A DNA stretch of 64,000 bases from Gordius sp. MW1 (Eukaryota > Nematomorpha > Gordioida > Gordea > Gordiidae). Under the pieces are notes generated by a model. The model did not search any database. It saw only the letters and a program-made list of their open reading frames with translations, and was not told the DNA's origin. The position numbers and the translations under genes were made by a program. The stretch spans positions 1,612,001 to 1,676,000 of the forward strand of contig OZ038528.1 of NCBI GenBank assembly GCA_964036665.1, given 5' to 3'. Of this stretch, positions 45,115 to 58,400 are shown in pieces; position 1 is the stretch's first letter; every line of letters starts with the position of its first letter.

Positions 45115-46842
45115 TTGCTATGCAATTTATGGGCTCGTTTTTGATTTTCCGTTGTCAGTTGTCCGTTACCCTTTTTTAATTGCTATGCAATTTATGGGCT
45201 CGTTTTTGATTATCCGTTGTCCGTTACCCTTTTTTTTAAATTAAATTAATATTATGTTCTTGTTAATACCATTGATAATATGACTTTTTGACCGTCCGCA
45301 GGCTACTGATCAATAAAAAAATGACCATTGGCCAAATAAATCGAAATTTTTAATTTTTAGTTTTTTAATTGGTTAACATTGATATTTACCCTATGCCCTC
45401 CCCTACAAAAGCCTATGCCTCTATTTTTAATGTGGGTCGAATCCCGTTTTTTTTAATTAAATGGAAAATTTGTATAATGTTCTTGTTAATACCATTGATA
45501 ATATGACTTTTTGGCCGTCCCCTTGCTCCTGACCAATGGAAAAAATGACCATTGGCCAAAGTGTGAATCGAATTTTTTTTTTCGTTTCTTTTTGACTAAC
45601 ATTGATAATTACCCTATGCCCTCCCTAGAAGGGTCTATGACTCTATTTATATGGGTCCCTGTGTCCCCCCCCCTACAAAGGCTTATGCCTCTCTTCTCCT
45701 GATGTGGGTTCGAATCCCTTTTAAATGCTGGTTCGATACCCGGAGAGGCCAAAAAATTTTTTTGACTCTTATGATTGTTCCTGTTACTACCATTGATAAT
45801 ATGACTTTTTGGACGTCCGCTGGCTACTGACCAATGAAAAAAATGACCATTGGCCAAAGTGTGAATCGAAAATTTTATTTTTGCGTACTTTTTGTTATGA
45901 TTGTTTCTGTTAATACCATTGATAATATGACTTTTGCCCGTCCGCTGGCTACTGACCACTGAAAAAAATGACCATTGGCCAAAGTGTGAAGTGAAATTTT
46001 TTTCCTCGTTTTTTTGGCTAACATTGACTTATAGAGTATCTGTTGGTAGTGACCAATGAAAAAAAATGACCATTGGCCAAAGTGTGAATCGAAAATTTTA
46101 TTTTTGCGTTTTTTTTACTTTTATGATTGCTTCTGATGCCTTTTTGGCCGTCCACTGGCTACTGACCAATAAGAAAAAATGATCATTGGCCAAAGTGTGA
46201 AGCGAAATTTTTTTTTGTTTTTTTAGGCTAACATTGATTTATAGACCATCTGTTGGTACTGACAAATGAAAAAAATGACAATTGGTTTTGGATTCGTATG
46301 TATTTATAGACCGTTGTAATGATCTGAAACGTCGACATTTAAAAACGACGACGCTCAATTGAACATTCCTATTGGCTAATATGGGACTAGACACAATACG
46401 TGCATACATACATCCATATTTTAATTGTTATTTTTCACTTCTGTGCAAAATGTAATATGTGCAAAATCTAATATAGGCACCTCTACTGATATGGGTCCCT
46501 GTGCCCTTACAAAAGGCCTATGCCTCTACTGATGTGGGTTCGAATCCCGGAGAGGGCAAAATTTTTATTTTTTTTTAAATTAAATTAATATTTTGTTCTT
46601 GTTAATACCATTGATAGTATGACTTTTTGATCGTCCGCAGGCAACTGACCAATGGAAAAAATGACCATTGGCCAATTAAATCGAAATTTTTTTTTCGTTT
46701 TTAAATTGGTTAACATTGATAATTACCCTATGCCCTCCCCTACAAGGGCCTATAACTAATTAACTAATTATTTTGCATTTAATACCCCCCTATATGCATT
46801 CTCGCCCCTTCCCACCTTTCTCGCCCATAAATTGCATAGCAA
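45115..46842. repeat. Composite foldback/minisatellite repeat, family E, copy 2
   Basis: Left boundary TTGCTATGCAATTTATGGGC occurs twice (about 45115 and 45178); the complement CATAAATTGCATAGCAA closes it at 46826-46842. Inside are many units with AAAAAATGACCATTGGCCAA and GTGTGAATCGAAA, and blocks with GTGGGTTCGAATCCC. The arrangement matches 22489-23770 and 63489-64000. Confidence 0.8.
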
Positions 46843-47069
46843 ATATGCTACGTTTATACGGAGTATAGAAGAGTTCCCCCTTCCCTTCCCCTACTCCCAT
46901 TCCCCTCTTCCCCTTCCCACGAGGGCCGAAGGCCCGAGTTTATATATATACATCACTATAATGAATCATTCAAATAAATTTAGTTATAAAAATCTGTGAT
47001 ATCAATTAATTTTATAAATCGCACTTTAATTTGTCGATTAAATTTTACACACCGCAATTTTTCCTACTC

Positions 47070-47263
47070 TCGCATCGGATACCAAAATTTGGAACGCGTT
47101 TGGGAAGGATTCAGTTAGAAAAAATTAAACGCTTTCGGATCGGCCTGGGTCGCGTTCGAGTCAAAAAAATGCTTTCGGGTCGGGTCGGGCTCTGGTTGGA
47201 AATTTTAAAAATTTCGGGTCGGGTTTGGGTTGAAAAAAAAATGACTTTGCAGGTTTCTATAAT
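47070..47263. mobile_element. GGGTCGGG-rich hAT-type fragment
   Basis: Contains TTTCGGGTCGGGTCGGGCTC and GGGTCGGGTTTGGG and ends TTGCAGGTTTCTA, like the ends of the hAT elements at 43.5-44.7 kb. The open frame through it is a translation of the repeat. Confidence 0.45.
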
Positions 47264-50122
47264 ACAGTGGCATATAAGATCACTTATTCAAGGTGATTTA
47301 AGCTAGTTAAATGCCAAATTCAAATATTAGCCTATTATAAAGTTCCAGAAAGACAAAATCAATTTAAAATTGAAAAAAACCTTGCTATTTATTATGAAGT
47401 AAGTGTTGCGTTGGAAAAGTACGAACAAGTATAAAGTTGAAATCATATTAATCATTTAATAGATCATTATTCATATTTGCCTTCGTATTTGATTATAGGT
47501 CTTTGCTTTGACTCACTAAATCTATTATTTGTTTAGGTTAACAATTAATTTTATATTAACAAAGCACAGTACGTATGCCTTGATTAATTATTTATTAGTT
47601 TATATTTAATATATCATTTCAGACCAAGTTTAAGGTTATATGGAAATATATTTGACTTATATAAATTATTGGTGAATGTAAAAATAAAGGCTAATATTAA
47701 TTTATAATACAACGGTAAAGGTAGACTTTAATGTTATTGAATTATACCACTTATAAATGGTAAACCTTTAGTAATACGAATTATATAAAGGCAACAACCT
47801 ACACGAATTGCCAAAATTATAAACGAAAATAAGCGGCAAAAAAGAATAGCAATTAACCAGAACTTTAGCCTCTGGCCGGGTAAGACAAAGTAGAAGTAGC
47901 AACGGTCATCATTAATTTGCAGGAAATTATTTAGAAGTTCTGCAATTATCCGAATAAATCAACAACCTAGACAAGTTGCAAAAGAATTCATAATAAAGGT
48001 AATTTAGTCGGGTACAAAAACAATATTGGAACTTGGGCTTAGGCGAGGTCGAAAGTATTAAAGGCAGCCAGCGGTCATTAGCGAGTCTATTTGCGAAAGC
48101 AAAATAAAAGTCTTTCACAGAAGCATAAGTCCACAGCAATTATTGAAAAAATACAAGTTGGACAGGACGGATAGGACGGAAAACCAAAAATTTTATAGCA
48201 ATTAACATTACTTATTTCCTTAAGTACTTTCTGAAAGATAACTATATAGATGATATTTGATGAGTTTGCATAAAAAAGTAGTATATTATCAACTAAAAAA
48301 AGATGATTAAATAAAAAGAATACTTTAAATTACCTGAAAAATATCCCCCGAGTTCAAAATAACTTTATTTTAGTAAAATAAAAACGATAAAATTAGAAAA
48401 AAAGTTAACCACTAAAATCACCTTTGTTTTTTTGCAAAACAAATCTGGAGTGTTTAAAATTAGGGACAAAGTATTTCTCAACAAATTGACTTTTATTTAA
48501 TTAACGAGATTTAGGTGCATGCCTGTTGATAAAAACTACCTGATATATATATTTAAACGTAGTAATTTAATTTAAAATTCCCAAACTGAGCTTGACAATG
48601 ATTTTGTACGATAGCTTGTTTTGAAAAATAAGAATTTCATCTATTTTTATTATTTTTTTCTATTTGGCATTAAAGTTTATGATAATTACCGCTGAATAAG
48701 GTATAAATTAATTTTGTTAAGCGATTTACCGGTGGCTTTGATCAAGCGAAAGGAATAAAAACGGTTAATTTATTTCAAGGCAATATATGACGTTTTTTGA
48801 TTATAAATAAACCAATTGATTTTTATAGCCGCATTTATATGTCGTGGTAATGCATTGGGGAATAACAAAATTAAAATCTATAGTCATACAAAGTTAAAAT
48901 ATTACATTTATTCCTAACTGAAATCTAAAAGTATTAATTGGTGTAAGCTTAGGGCCACCCAATCCCATTAAAGTTTAAATAAATTTTTTATTACCTTTTA
49001 TATTATTATCATTTTTTATCCTCATTTTGAATACATAGCTTAGATTTCAATAATTTTGAAAATCTGGCTCCCAAACGTTTTTACTTAATGCAATTTATAA
49101 ACCGTTCCGTTCATAATTTTAACAAGACTTTTCCTTAGATACCAAATAATTTTGACACCTAAGCACTAAAATATATATTATCACCCTCTTCCCAGAGCAG
49201 GCGGGAAAAAGATTAAGGGTGGATTTGCTACAATTACACAAATTTTATCCCAAAACGCCGCCTGAATTAATAAGCAATATCGGGTTGCTGGCAGCTCTGA
49301 TAATATGGCGTAAAAATTTAACCACGAAGAAAGTTGAGTGCCCTAAGCCCTCTTTGGCACAGCAGACTCTCATTACGATATGATGATAGAAGTATAAAGG
49401 TATGCTTTGATTGGAAAGATGAAATTATTATATCTATATATATAATGAAAAAATCGATAAACGATCATACTTTTTGAAGTTTGCATGCTCTTGCATGTTA
49501 TACGATACATGGATGACTTTAACTTATACTGGGAATTGTATAAATTAGTCCCTTAATTAGACTTCTTCCATTGAACGACTCTAGTTTCGATTGGAAATAG
49601 ACTTCTTGTCGTATCTTTGATATCGTACGCCATATGTAGCTGATTTAACATCCAAAACCTTATAAGCCTTATTCGCGGATATTGTCAATGTTGAGTTGAG
49701 AATTATATCGGTTCTTCCGTTTTATAGCAAAATGTTGATTTTAAATTTCACGGGATGTGATTAGGCAAAGGAATGAGAGGTTTTAAAAGTTTTGAATAAT
49801 TCTCTTCTAATTAGTTATGTATTAATTATATTGTAAAAAAATAAATATCGTCTTTTCTTCAGTTAAAAGGAGGCCCTAGAGTAAAAATGCTTAATTTTGT
49901 TGCAAATGAATTTATTACATTACAGCTAGACATTGTGACGTAGTTACCCTACGGAGTCATATATCTCTTAAGATAATCGCACCTCTTGTTCTTCCTTATC
50001 CCACAAACGGATGTATTATGCGCTTCAAATTTAATAATCCAACCATTACGCAATTGTATGGCCTTTACCGCAACTAACCCATCCTTTTTTTTGAAATTTA
50101 GATGACAAATGTAAAGCTGTGT
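47264..50122. other. Intergenic, no gene recognised
   Basis: AT-rich. Two loosely similar blocks at about 47785-47935 and 47955-48110 (shared AACAACCTA.ACAA.TTGC and GCGGTCATTA-like words) suggest an old tandem duplication. No coding similarity was found on either strand. Confidence 0.4.
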
Positions 50123-50275
50123 ACATAGGCGTAGCCAGGGGATGGCAGGGGGGGGGGCTGCCCCCTTAAAAATTGTTCAAAATTTAATACAATTATGACT
50201 AAAATTACTAAAAAATTATTATTTTGCCCCTCCCTAAATCATTATTGCCCCCCCCCCTCTAAAACCAATCCTTGT
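50123..50275. mobile_element. Family C element, partly decayed
   Basis: CATAGGCGTAGCCAGGGG, a G9 run, GCTGCCCCCTTAAA, then TTTTGCCCCTCCCTAAATCA and CCCCCTCTAAAACCAAT. The right terminal GGCTACGCC is missing. Confidence 0.6.
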
Positions 50276-51590
50276 GTACACTATTGATTTAACTTATTAA
50301 ATTTATCGTGTGAGCTTATCTGCCAAAAAAATTCATTACACGGGTGAAATAGCTATGGTTGGGTTATATGGGAAACCATCGCTATACAATCATTATGACA
50401 ATTGATAGTAAATAATCGATATAGGCCTGATATAACAACATATTTATTCCCGACCCCCTTAGATAAAGGGGCTCATCCAGCACACTGCTTATTTCTCTAT
50501 CTCTTAGGAACGAGCGAAAAAGAATCATCCAAAATCCCAAAGTATATCATCTATCTTCCTCCAATCTACTTATCACTCAATCGCTACTCTTGTTTTCGCG
50601 AGATACATATCTTTCATTGACAAGCATCGGTTTAAAGCGAAATCTTGACTATGGATATAATATTAAAATTACACAACATTCTTCATAATAACAATCAAGC
50701 TCCAGTCTAGCGATATACAAAAATACTATCGCTAACCCTGGTTTCAACATTAAACCTCCACTATCAAATAATAAAAACATATCATCTCTACTGCACCGCC
50801 TACTCGAGGCTTGAGCTAATCAACACCTTTTTATAAACCGTTATAATCTGTGAAGTAGAATTAAATACTCAACTATTCGTATGTATATTTATGTATCCAA
50901 AATTATAGGCTTGTTGTCGCAGCTAACTTAAGCAAAAAAATATTTTTGGCCTCACCCACACACGCAGCCACAAACCATTGCACCTATGGTGGTGGGTGTG
51001 TCTTTTGCGCCCTCGGAAAAATATTATTTATAAACTATTACATACAACTTACTTTACCCTAACGCTACCCTATCCTCTACCTTTATATATTTCTACTCTG
51101 CCTGCACCTAACTTGAATTTGTGCGCAAAAGCCTGGGGCGCTAATTTTTGTGGATTTTTGCAAGCAGGCACCCTTATCTATTCCTTTACCTTTCAACCGA
51201 TTCGATTCGCTGATCGTAATCTTCAAATTTTGTTATAAACAAAGAATCTCCAACCCCCAACAAGAAAATATATTCATTACTTCACGGGTCAAGATGATAT
51301 ATCATGCTTCCACCTTTTTAATATTAATTTCACGTGGAAAATAAAAGTATGGTTTAAGTGAATTTTTAATCGATATCTTTCAATTGGACGAAATCCCATA
51401 CCTAAATTCTATATTTGGTTGAAGGTAATTTGAGAATTGACCACATCAATATATAATAATTAATTATTTATTGGGATAAACTTACGTATATTTGCAGAAT
51501 AAATAAGCCTTGCTTTTCTATCTTCATCGTTTACTACTAATTAAAAATTTGACTCGAAAAATTTCAATTTCGCTAAATGATTGCTTCTAA
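50276..51590. other. Intergenic, no gene recognised
   Basis: Somewhat less AT-rich than its neighbours. Short open frames occur but none has recognisable similarity. It may include upstream non-coding sequence of the ERR gene. Confidence 0.4.
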
Positions 51591-51729
51591 CATGGGCGTA
51601 GGCGTAGCCAGCGGGGGCAGGAAGGGGCGGCTGTAAAATTTATTAAATGGCTAAAATTTCAAAAATGTTTATTTTGCCCCTCCTTAAATCATTATTGCCC
51701 CCCCTCTAATTCCAACGCTGGCGCCCATG
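51591..51729. mobile_element. Family C MITE with perfect target duplication
   Basis: 139 bp, starts CATGGGCGTAGGCGTAGCC and ends GCTGGCGCCCATG, with GCTTCTAA on both sides (51583-51590, 51730-51737). The doubled GGCGTA near its left end is a small internal duplication. Confidence 0.85.
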
Positions 51730-51737
51730 GCTTCTAA

Positions 51738-52477
51738 TCTTATAAAGATGAATTATATAAAATTATGATTTTAAAATTATTTCTGGCAGGCATTTATACT
51801 TATTTCGAATGACTAAGCCTTTCAAGTCCTCCCTTAAGCAAATTTTGATATTGCTTAAAAAAAGTCGCTTTTATATTTCACTTTATTGAATTTCGTCATT
51901 GTTTGTGGTAACGTTTAGTTTAAATGATTTGTTGGATCGTTAAGCTTAAATTGATTAATTAATAACTCGGCATTGATTTATCATTTTTTATCGATGATTT
52001 GCTGCTGTTCCACCAAAACGACACTTGATTAATAATAATTACATCAAACTCCTCTACCAACAAAACTACCAATCAACACACGTTAAATTAGCATGCAACA
52101 TCCAATATTATTTTTCCCAATTTTCGTGTTTTTTTGGCAACATTTATAATTGCAATACACTTGCATCGTCCTATACTGAGATCGATTAAAAAGTTGCTAT
52201 AACTCGACTGCATGATGGAAGAAACGTTAAAGCAATTTAAAATAAAATTAAATCTTTTTGTTCTTATTTTTCGATAAAAGATTTAGTGCCTATATGACCT
52301 CAATTAAGTTGCTAGGTATACACCTTCAAATTGTACCAACGTCCTTTGAATAATATTAAAACCTTTATTAACTAAGATGAAAACTCTAAATGGTATTATT
52401 AAATACTTAAGTGCTCGATATAGTTACAAGATAATTAATTTAACAGGCTCCTAACCAGCTTATTCATTCGGAATTCA
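51738..52477. other. Upstream of the ERR coding start, no repeat recognised
   Basis: AT-rich; probably contains the 5' UTR or promoter, or an intron before the first coding exon. No motif can be assigned with confidence. Confidence 0.35.
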
Positions 52478-55400
52478 ATGCATTCCGTATATTCGAGATT
52501 TTCTGAGGACGAAGCTTACGGCAGTCTCAACCCAACCCCTATCCAAAATATGTCACCCGAAAGTAAGCTTCAAATTTTACCACATATACATTTTAAATAA
52601 TCGCAAATCTGTTGTAACTAACGTTTTTATTGATTTTGAAAATTTTAATTTGACTGGCGAGAAATAACACCTCTTGTAAAAATATTTCTTTGCAGGAGTG
52701 TAATGTTAAAATCAATTTTGTTCTGGGTCTGGGAATGATACTTTTTTAAGGATTTAAGATTAGGCCCGAGCTAGGCGGGGCTTAGCGTAGCAAAGATGTG
52801 ATTATCTAGCTAGCACTCAAGCATATGAGGTTAAATAATTTTGTTTAGCTCCTTTTTTTGCGGTTGTTAGAATTATATCTAAAATTTAATAAGCATATTG
52901 ATCGTATAAAAAATGTTTAGATTCCGATTATGAAAAATCATCGGGCGGTCTACCATCTTTCTCATCTCCGACTTCATCTACTTCGCCACACGACCACTTT
53001 CTCCTTTTCGACGAGTTGTCTGACCTCATGTTGGACCAACAGCACCCCAGGTCATTAAAAAACTAACGGATAAAATTTATTTACTTCGTTTTTTTTAAAT
53101 TCATTTTTATCCCACCTTCAAACTCATAAACTCCATATTTCGTTGTCTTTTTATGGGATAGTAGTTTATTAATTTAGTTGTAGAGGCTGACACGAAAGCA
53201 TTTTGGCTAATTGTGACAAAGCGCGACTAAAATTTTTATTAACCCCTCCGTATTAATAATTAATAAGCCTAATAGATAAAATCAGCCGCCTGGCGCAGAT
53301 TAGAACCAATTATAAATTAGCCGAGCTTTTATTAATGGAAAACTTTAACCCTGCTTATGATACCCCCCAGGTCTCCACAAACAGTAACGGACTTAGAAGA
53401 AATCTTAATAAGCACAACCACCACGGTTCATGCTTCATCTAGTGATGTAACCGGACATTCCGATGATGTCACTGATGATATTACGCTCCACTCCCTAGAG
53501 GACAAGGAACAAGATGTTGACATAGATTTAGAGTTAGGGGAATCCACTTACTCTCGAGCCATGGAAGATCATATGGGTTTTGGTCCTAAATCCAGCGATA
53601 GCACCACAAACTGGGGTCAAGTTGACCCCATAAATAGCGTTTCAGGTTCGGAATCCTCCCCTCCCGGTGGCATTTGCCTAGTTTGTGGCGATACCTCGTC
53701 CGGTTTTCATTACGGAGTAGCCTCGTGCGAAGCATGCAAAGCCTTTTTCAAGCGTACCATCCAAGGCAACATAGAGTATCGTTGCTTACTCAATCGGGCA
53801 TGCGAAGTTTCTAAGAGGCGTAGGAAGGCGTGTCAAGCATGTCGCCTCAAAAAATGCTTCAGGGTCGGTATGCTGCGCGAAGGTATGCTAACCAACTTTT
53901 TTTTTAATAAAATGATTCATTGTTTTATTATGCTTTATGCTTTAGGTAGGTATTAGAGTTCAGAGATACCAGTATTATCTTACAAATTATATATTTTATT
54001 TTAATTTTTAATCTTGATTAAAAAACACTTTATATTTAAACTAAACATAAGATTTCTTGTTGGGTGTAAATAAGTTTAATAAAATTTTGGAAAAATTTTA
54101 ATGTTTTTGTCAATAAGTTTTTCTCTATAAATAAATCCGCCCCTTTTTTATGCCTGGGTTGCCCAGGGTCAATCAATTAATTTGGAACGTTTTTTAAAAT
54201 TATTATTTTCTATCTTTTTAGATATTATTTAAGCTAAAAAAACTATTTTAGTTTCAAATGTTGATTCAGTTTTTTGAGCACCCTACTCAATTAGGTAATG
54301 GAGCACAGGCATGAACCTAGTTAGGGGGAAGGGGCAAAAAAATAGGCTAATAGTTTAGGGATGAGTCAAAATGATAATTCTTATATTTTTTGGCGATGAT
54401 CTATATAAGTAGTGAACAATTTTTGAACTTAGTTACTTTATTTTATCCTGGCTAAATAAATTAAAAGCCCATTCGTTAAAATATTAAATTCCTTTGGTAT
54501 TAACAATAAAATTATTAAAAATTAATGGGGTGTTAGACTGTGGCTTACAAAATCGGTTTCCCCTTTTTAAATTTTAAATAAACCTAGTGAGATTTTAATC
54601 ATAACAATTTACCTTGTTGACCCTAATTTTTTGAATATTCCTTTGTAAATGGCCCCCTATACACCCGAAAGGTATGATTTTAAAACCAATCAATTGAATA
54701 ATTTTTCATAAGAAAACCATCACCATAATACAAACTCTTCTCCTTGATTTAAATATTGGTTATGTTTGAGCGAAAATTTTTTTGCAAACTTTTATTGTAA
54801 CATGAATTGTATCATTGTCAGTTATGTTAAGGAGTTTTTTTATTTTTAAACAGACTTTATGGACCACCCCAACAAGACCTTGAATATATTATGTATCTTA
54901 TTATGTAGCCAAGTCCCGTTTAATATTGTAGATGTAGCATATTGCGGTTTGCTGCATTTTGTCTAGCCATATTTAGACTAAGATGTATGCCTCACGTCAA
55001 ATAAGATATATTAACATGTTAGTGTTCATCTAGCTTTAAAGTGTTTTTTTCTAATTTAGCTTAAAAAGCATGGGCGTAGCCAAGTGGTGGCATAGAAGGG
55101 CTGCTGCCCCCCTTTAAATCCAAAAATTCTTTAAAATTTAATATAATTATGGCTAAAAATTTTCATTTTGTCCCTCCCTAAATCATAATTTTCCAAACCT
55201 GGCTACGTCCATGCTACAACGGTTATTAGAATAAATTTTTAAGTTATTATTACTTTTAACCAAACTTCTACTAAAGGTAAAGCCAAAAATATTAAATTTA
55301 ATTTTGGACATGGCTACCATAGCTTTACCAAAGAATTACTGTTTTTTAAATTCATTTTAAGTTTTTTAATAATCGACGATCGTTATCATTTAAAGTAAGT

Positions 55401-58400
55401 TATCATTTAAAGTAACATATCTTTTGAAAGGGTTTTAAAGGATAAATATGACATATCTATCAAAGCTACACGTCTCTTTAAACAAGAGCCATAATGAAAA
55501 AAAATTAAAATCCTTCACTCATCTGTAATAGTCGTAAGTTTTTGGCAAAATCTCTATACAAATTATTAATCTTAGCCTCACGGTCACTAAATCCTCTTGA
55601 GATTTGTTTGAATATGTAACCACTTACCCCCTTACTAATTATAGTAACGGGATGATAGGACTTTGTAAACTTGACAATCATTGGTGTAGCTAGGATTATA
55701 TTTAGAAGGAGGCAATAATGATTTATGTAGGGACAAAATGATAATTTTGAGTAATTTTAGCCATAATTATATTAAATTCTGACGAATTTTTGTATTTAAG
55801 GGGGGGGGGGGCAACCGCCTCTCCTTGCCACCCTCTGGCTACGCCCATGTTGACAACTCATATCTTACAAATCATTAACGCTAAGCAGTTATTGATTAAC
55901 TGTGATAAGCACTCAAGTTACGATCTACAATAATCATAAATCATCCTTTAATATATGCTCTGCAAGTTTCAAAGTAATTGGGTAATCTCTGAAAAGAAAA
56001 CATATAGCTTCTTAGTTCTTATTGAGAAACTCATTGTTAACATGGGTTAACCCCCTCCCCTGCTTTCATAACTTAAATTCGATAATACCGAATATTGATT
56101 GGGTTTTTCTAATACCCACCCCCACCCCTCAACCTTGAAATAATTAATCGAGGGGGTTGGGAGACTGTGCCAGAAAATTAAATTGAATTTTGTACAGCGT
56201 TGGTGGGATTAGTAAAGATTGTTTTGGCAATCTATTCCATTGTCATGTGGGGCGGGGTAGATGTTATTCACCAGCCGGGCGGAGTTAAAATTTGCTAAGT
56301 AAATCGATAAAAAAATATTGGATTGAGAGTTGCTTATGTATAGTAAATTGCAAATTCCATATAAATGAAAAATCAAGATTCTTTGAAGATTGATGAGCAG
56401 CTATGCATGGGCGTAGCCACCATTGGTATTAGAGGGGGTGGGCAATAATGATTTAGGAAAGGGCAACATGCTCATTTTTTGAAATTTTAGCCATGATTTA
56501 AATTAATTTAAAAAAAAATTTGGATTTAGAGGGGGGCAGCCGCCTTTCCGTGCCCCCCTCCCTCTCTTCCCAAGTCTCTACTACTTGATTCTAAAGTTGT
56601 CTAATACAATTTTCCGGAGTCCGCATCTTTTTTGAATTTCATTAAGGAGTAGCGGGGAAGAAAACACGTTTCATTGTATTAGTCCCCTATTAGGCATTCA
56701 AAAATCGAAATCGAAAGGGGGTTTCAGCAAAATCGATAAATGAAATGTGCTTCGTTAACTTTGTTAACCTAGCTCCTTTTTGCGAGTCTTTATTTTTTAT
56801 TTGCAAAGTAGTTTTATTTTAATGGCACATCACATACACTATGACAAATATTTGCAAAAATACATTCCACGATTGGTTTCACATATGAAGCCTATTGCAA
56901 AGGGTTGCTAATGATTTATTTAAAATCCATAAAGGGATAATGCTTTGATCTATCTTTTAATAAAAAGTTAACTGTGTGACCGTCCTGACGATAAAGATTT
57001 GGCTAGTATACAAAGCAAAGTTTAATATGGGATGGGACTCATAATAAATCGTCACAACCTGCTTTAAAATCCAATCGATTCTAGTTACTTCACTGAGCAA
57101 TAATGTTGGCATTATATATGATTTCGCACTTTTGAAATTATAATAAGATTAAACTGTTTGTTTAGAACTTAATTAAAATTAGATTAAAGAAGATATCGAT
57201 CGCTATACTGCATTTCATAATTGACAACAATTTTATTTTAATCAAAAATCCATAGAGCGGACTCAACTTTAACAGCGTATGGTGCAATCAAATTTAGCAA
57301 CTAAATCTCTAAATTTAACATTTTTTTTTTTTACCAAACTCACGTTTCAAAACTTCGATTACGTGTTCTATTTTTAATTCGAATCATGGATTGTGCCTTT
57401 TGAGCGGAGCACACTGTGAGTATTAAGATAACAGTTGTTTTGACACTAATTTTAGAAATCGGAGATCAGCATACAAATATATGTAACCCGAGGGCAAATT
57501 GAATAATTTTATGAATTTTGCATTCGATACAATAGAAAGTCACCAAAGTTATTTATATCCTTGCCGACTCACAAAGAGTACTTTGCCCGAAGGTGTTCTC
57601 CTTTTAAACGTTATATTTTTCGTAATGACAAGAAATTAATTTTTTTGCTGGCGCAACTTAAATCTAAATTAGTTTTGAACAAATTATGCGCTTGGATGAT
57701 TTGGCTAATTTATTTTTCATTTCTAAAAGTTCCTTAAATAGCCATTTTAAATAATGTTGTTAAATCGCTGAGAAACAAGCTTTCAACCGTTGAATTTTAA
57801 TGCACAATGTACATAAAAGATCGATTAATTCAGAAATTTGGATGGTAGCTAAATTTAATTTGTTTTATCACCCTTTTTTCTATACAATTTTACGCTAAAA
57901 TATAAATTAGAAGTTTCTATGAATATTTTTTAATATTTTTTAAAGTCTTCTATGTCATTGAATATTTTTATTTTATTAATTTTTGCAAGAATTGGATTTC
58001 ATAAATAATTAAAATTATAAAAAAAAAGAAATTCGTACGGTTATTTAATGAGAATAAGTTATGATGGGCATTATTTGTTGAAAACTAGTTAAAGCAATGA
58101 ATAAGACAAAAGTTTTTACAGTAATCAATGAACGTTTTTTTGAACAAAAATATGCTAGATTTATCAACTCTCTAAAACATTTTTCGCATTTATACATGAT
58201 TGTATAAGAAATTATTTTCATTATACTTGTATTCATTTTTCTCAACGAGTTGGCTATGCCTTTTTGGCCCCGAGCCGTCGTCGCGAAAATTTTGGAGTAC
58301 AAATGCTTTCTTTGTACCTTTTTATTTAAAAAAAACAAATAAAATAAATTCAATGTAGTGTATTTAATTTGAAGGTGTAACCTTAAACACATTTGAACTA

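Noticed and set aside
44614-47263. One large hAT element from 44614 to 47263
   Set aside because: The end motifs are similar, but the 8-bp flanks match poorly and an unrelated family E unit fills most of the interval.
53357-53956. ERR as a single-exon 199-residue protein
   Set aside because: The frame runs past the GTATGC donor into the intron; the next exons continue the receptor in phase.
58045-58392. 115-codon minus-strand frame in ERR intron 3
   Set aside because: No recognisable domain, AT-driven composition, no splice or start context that stands out.
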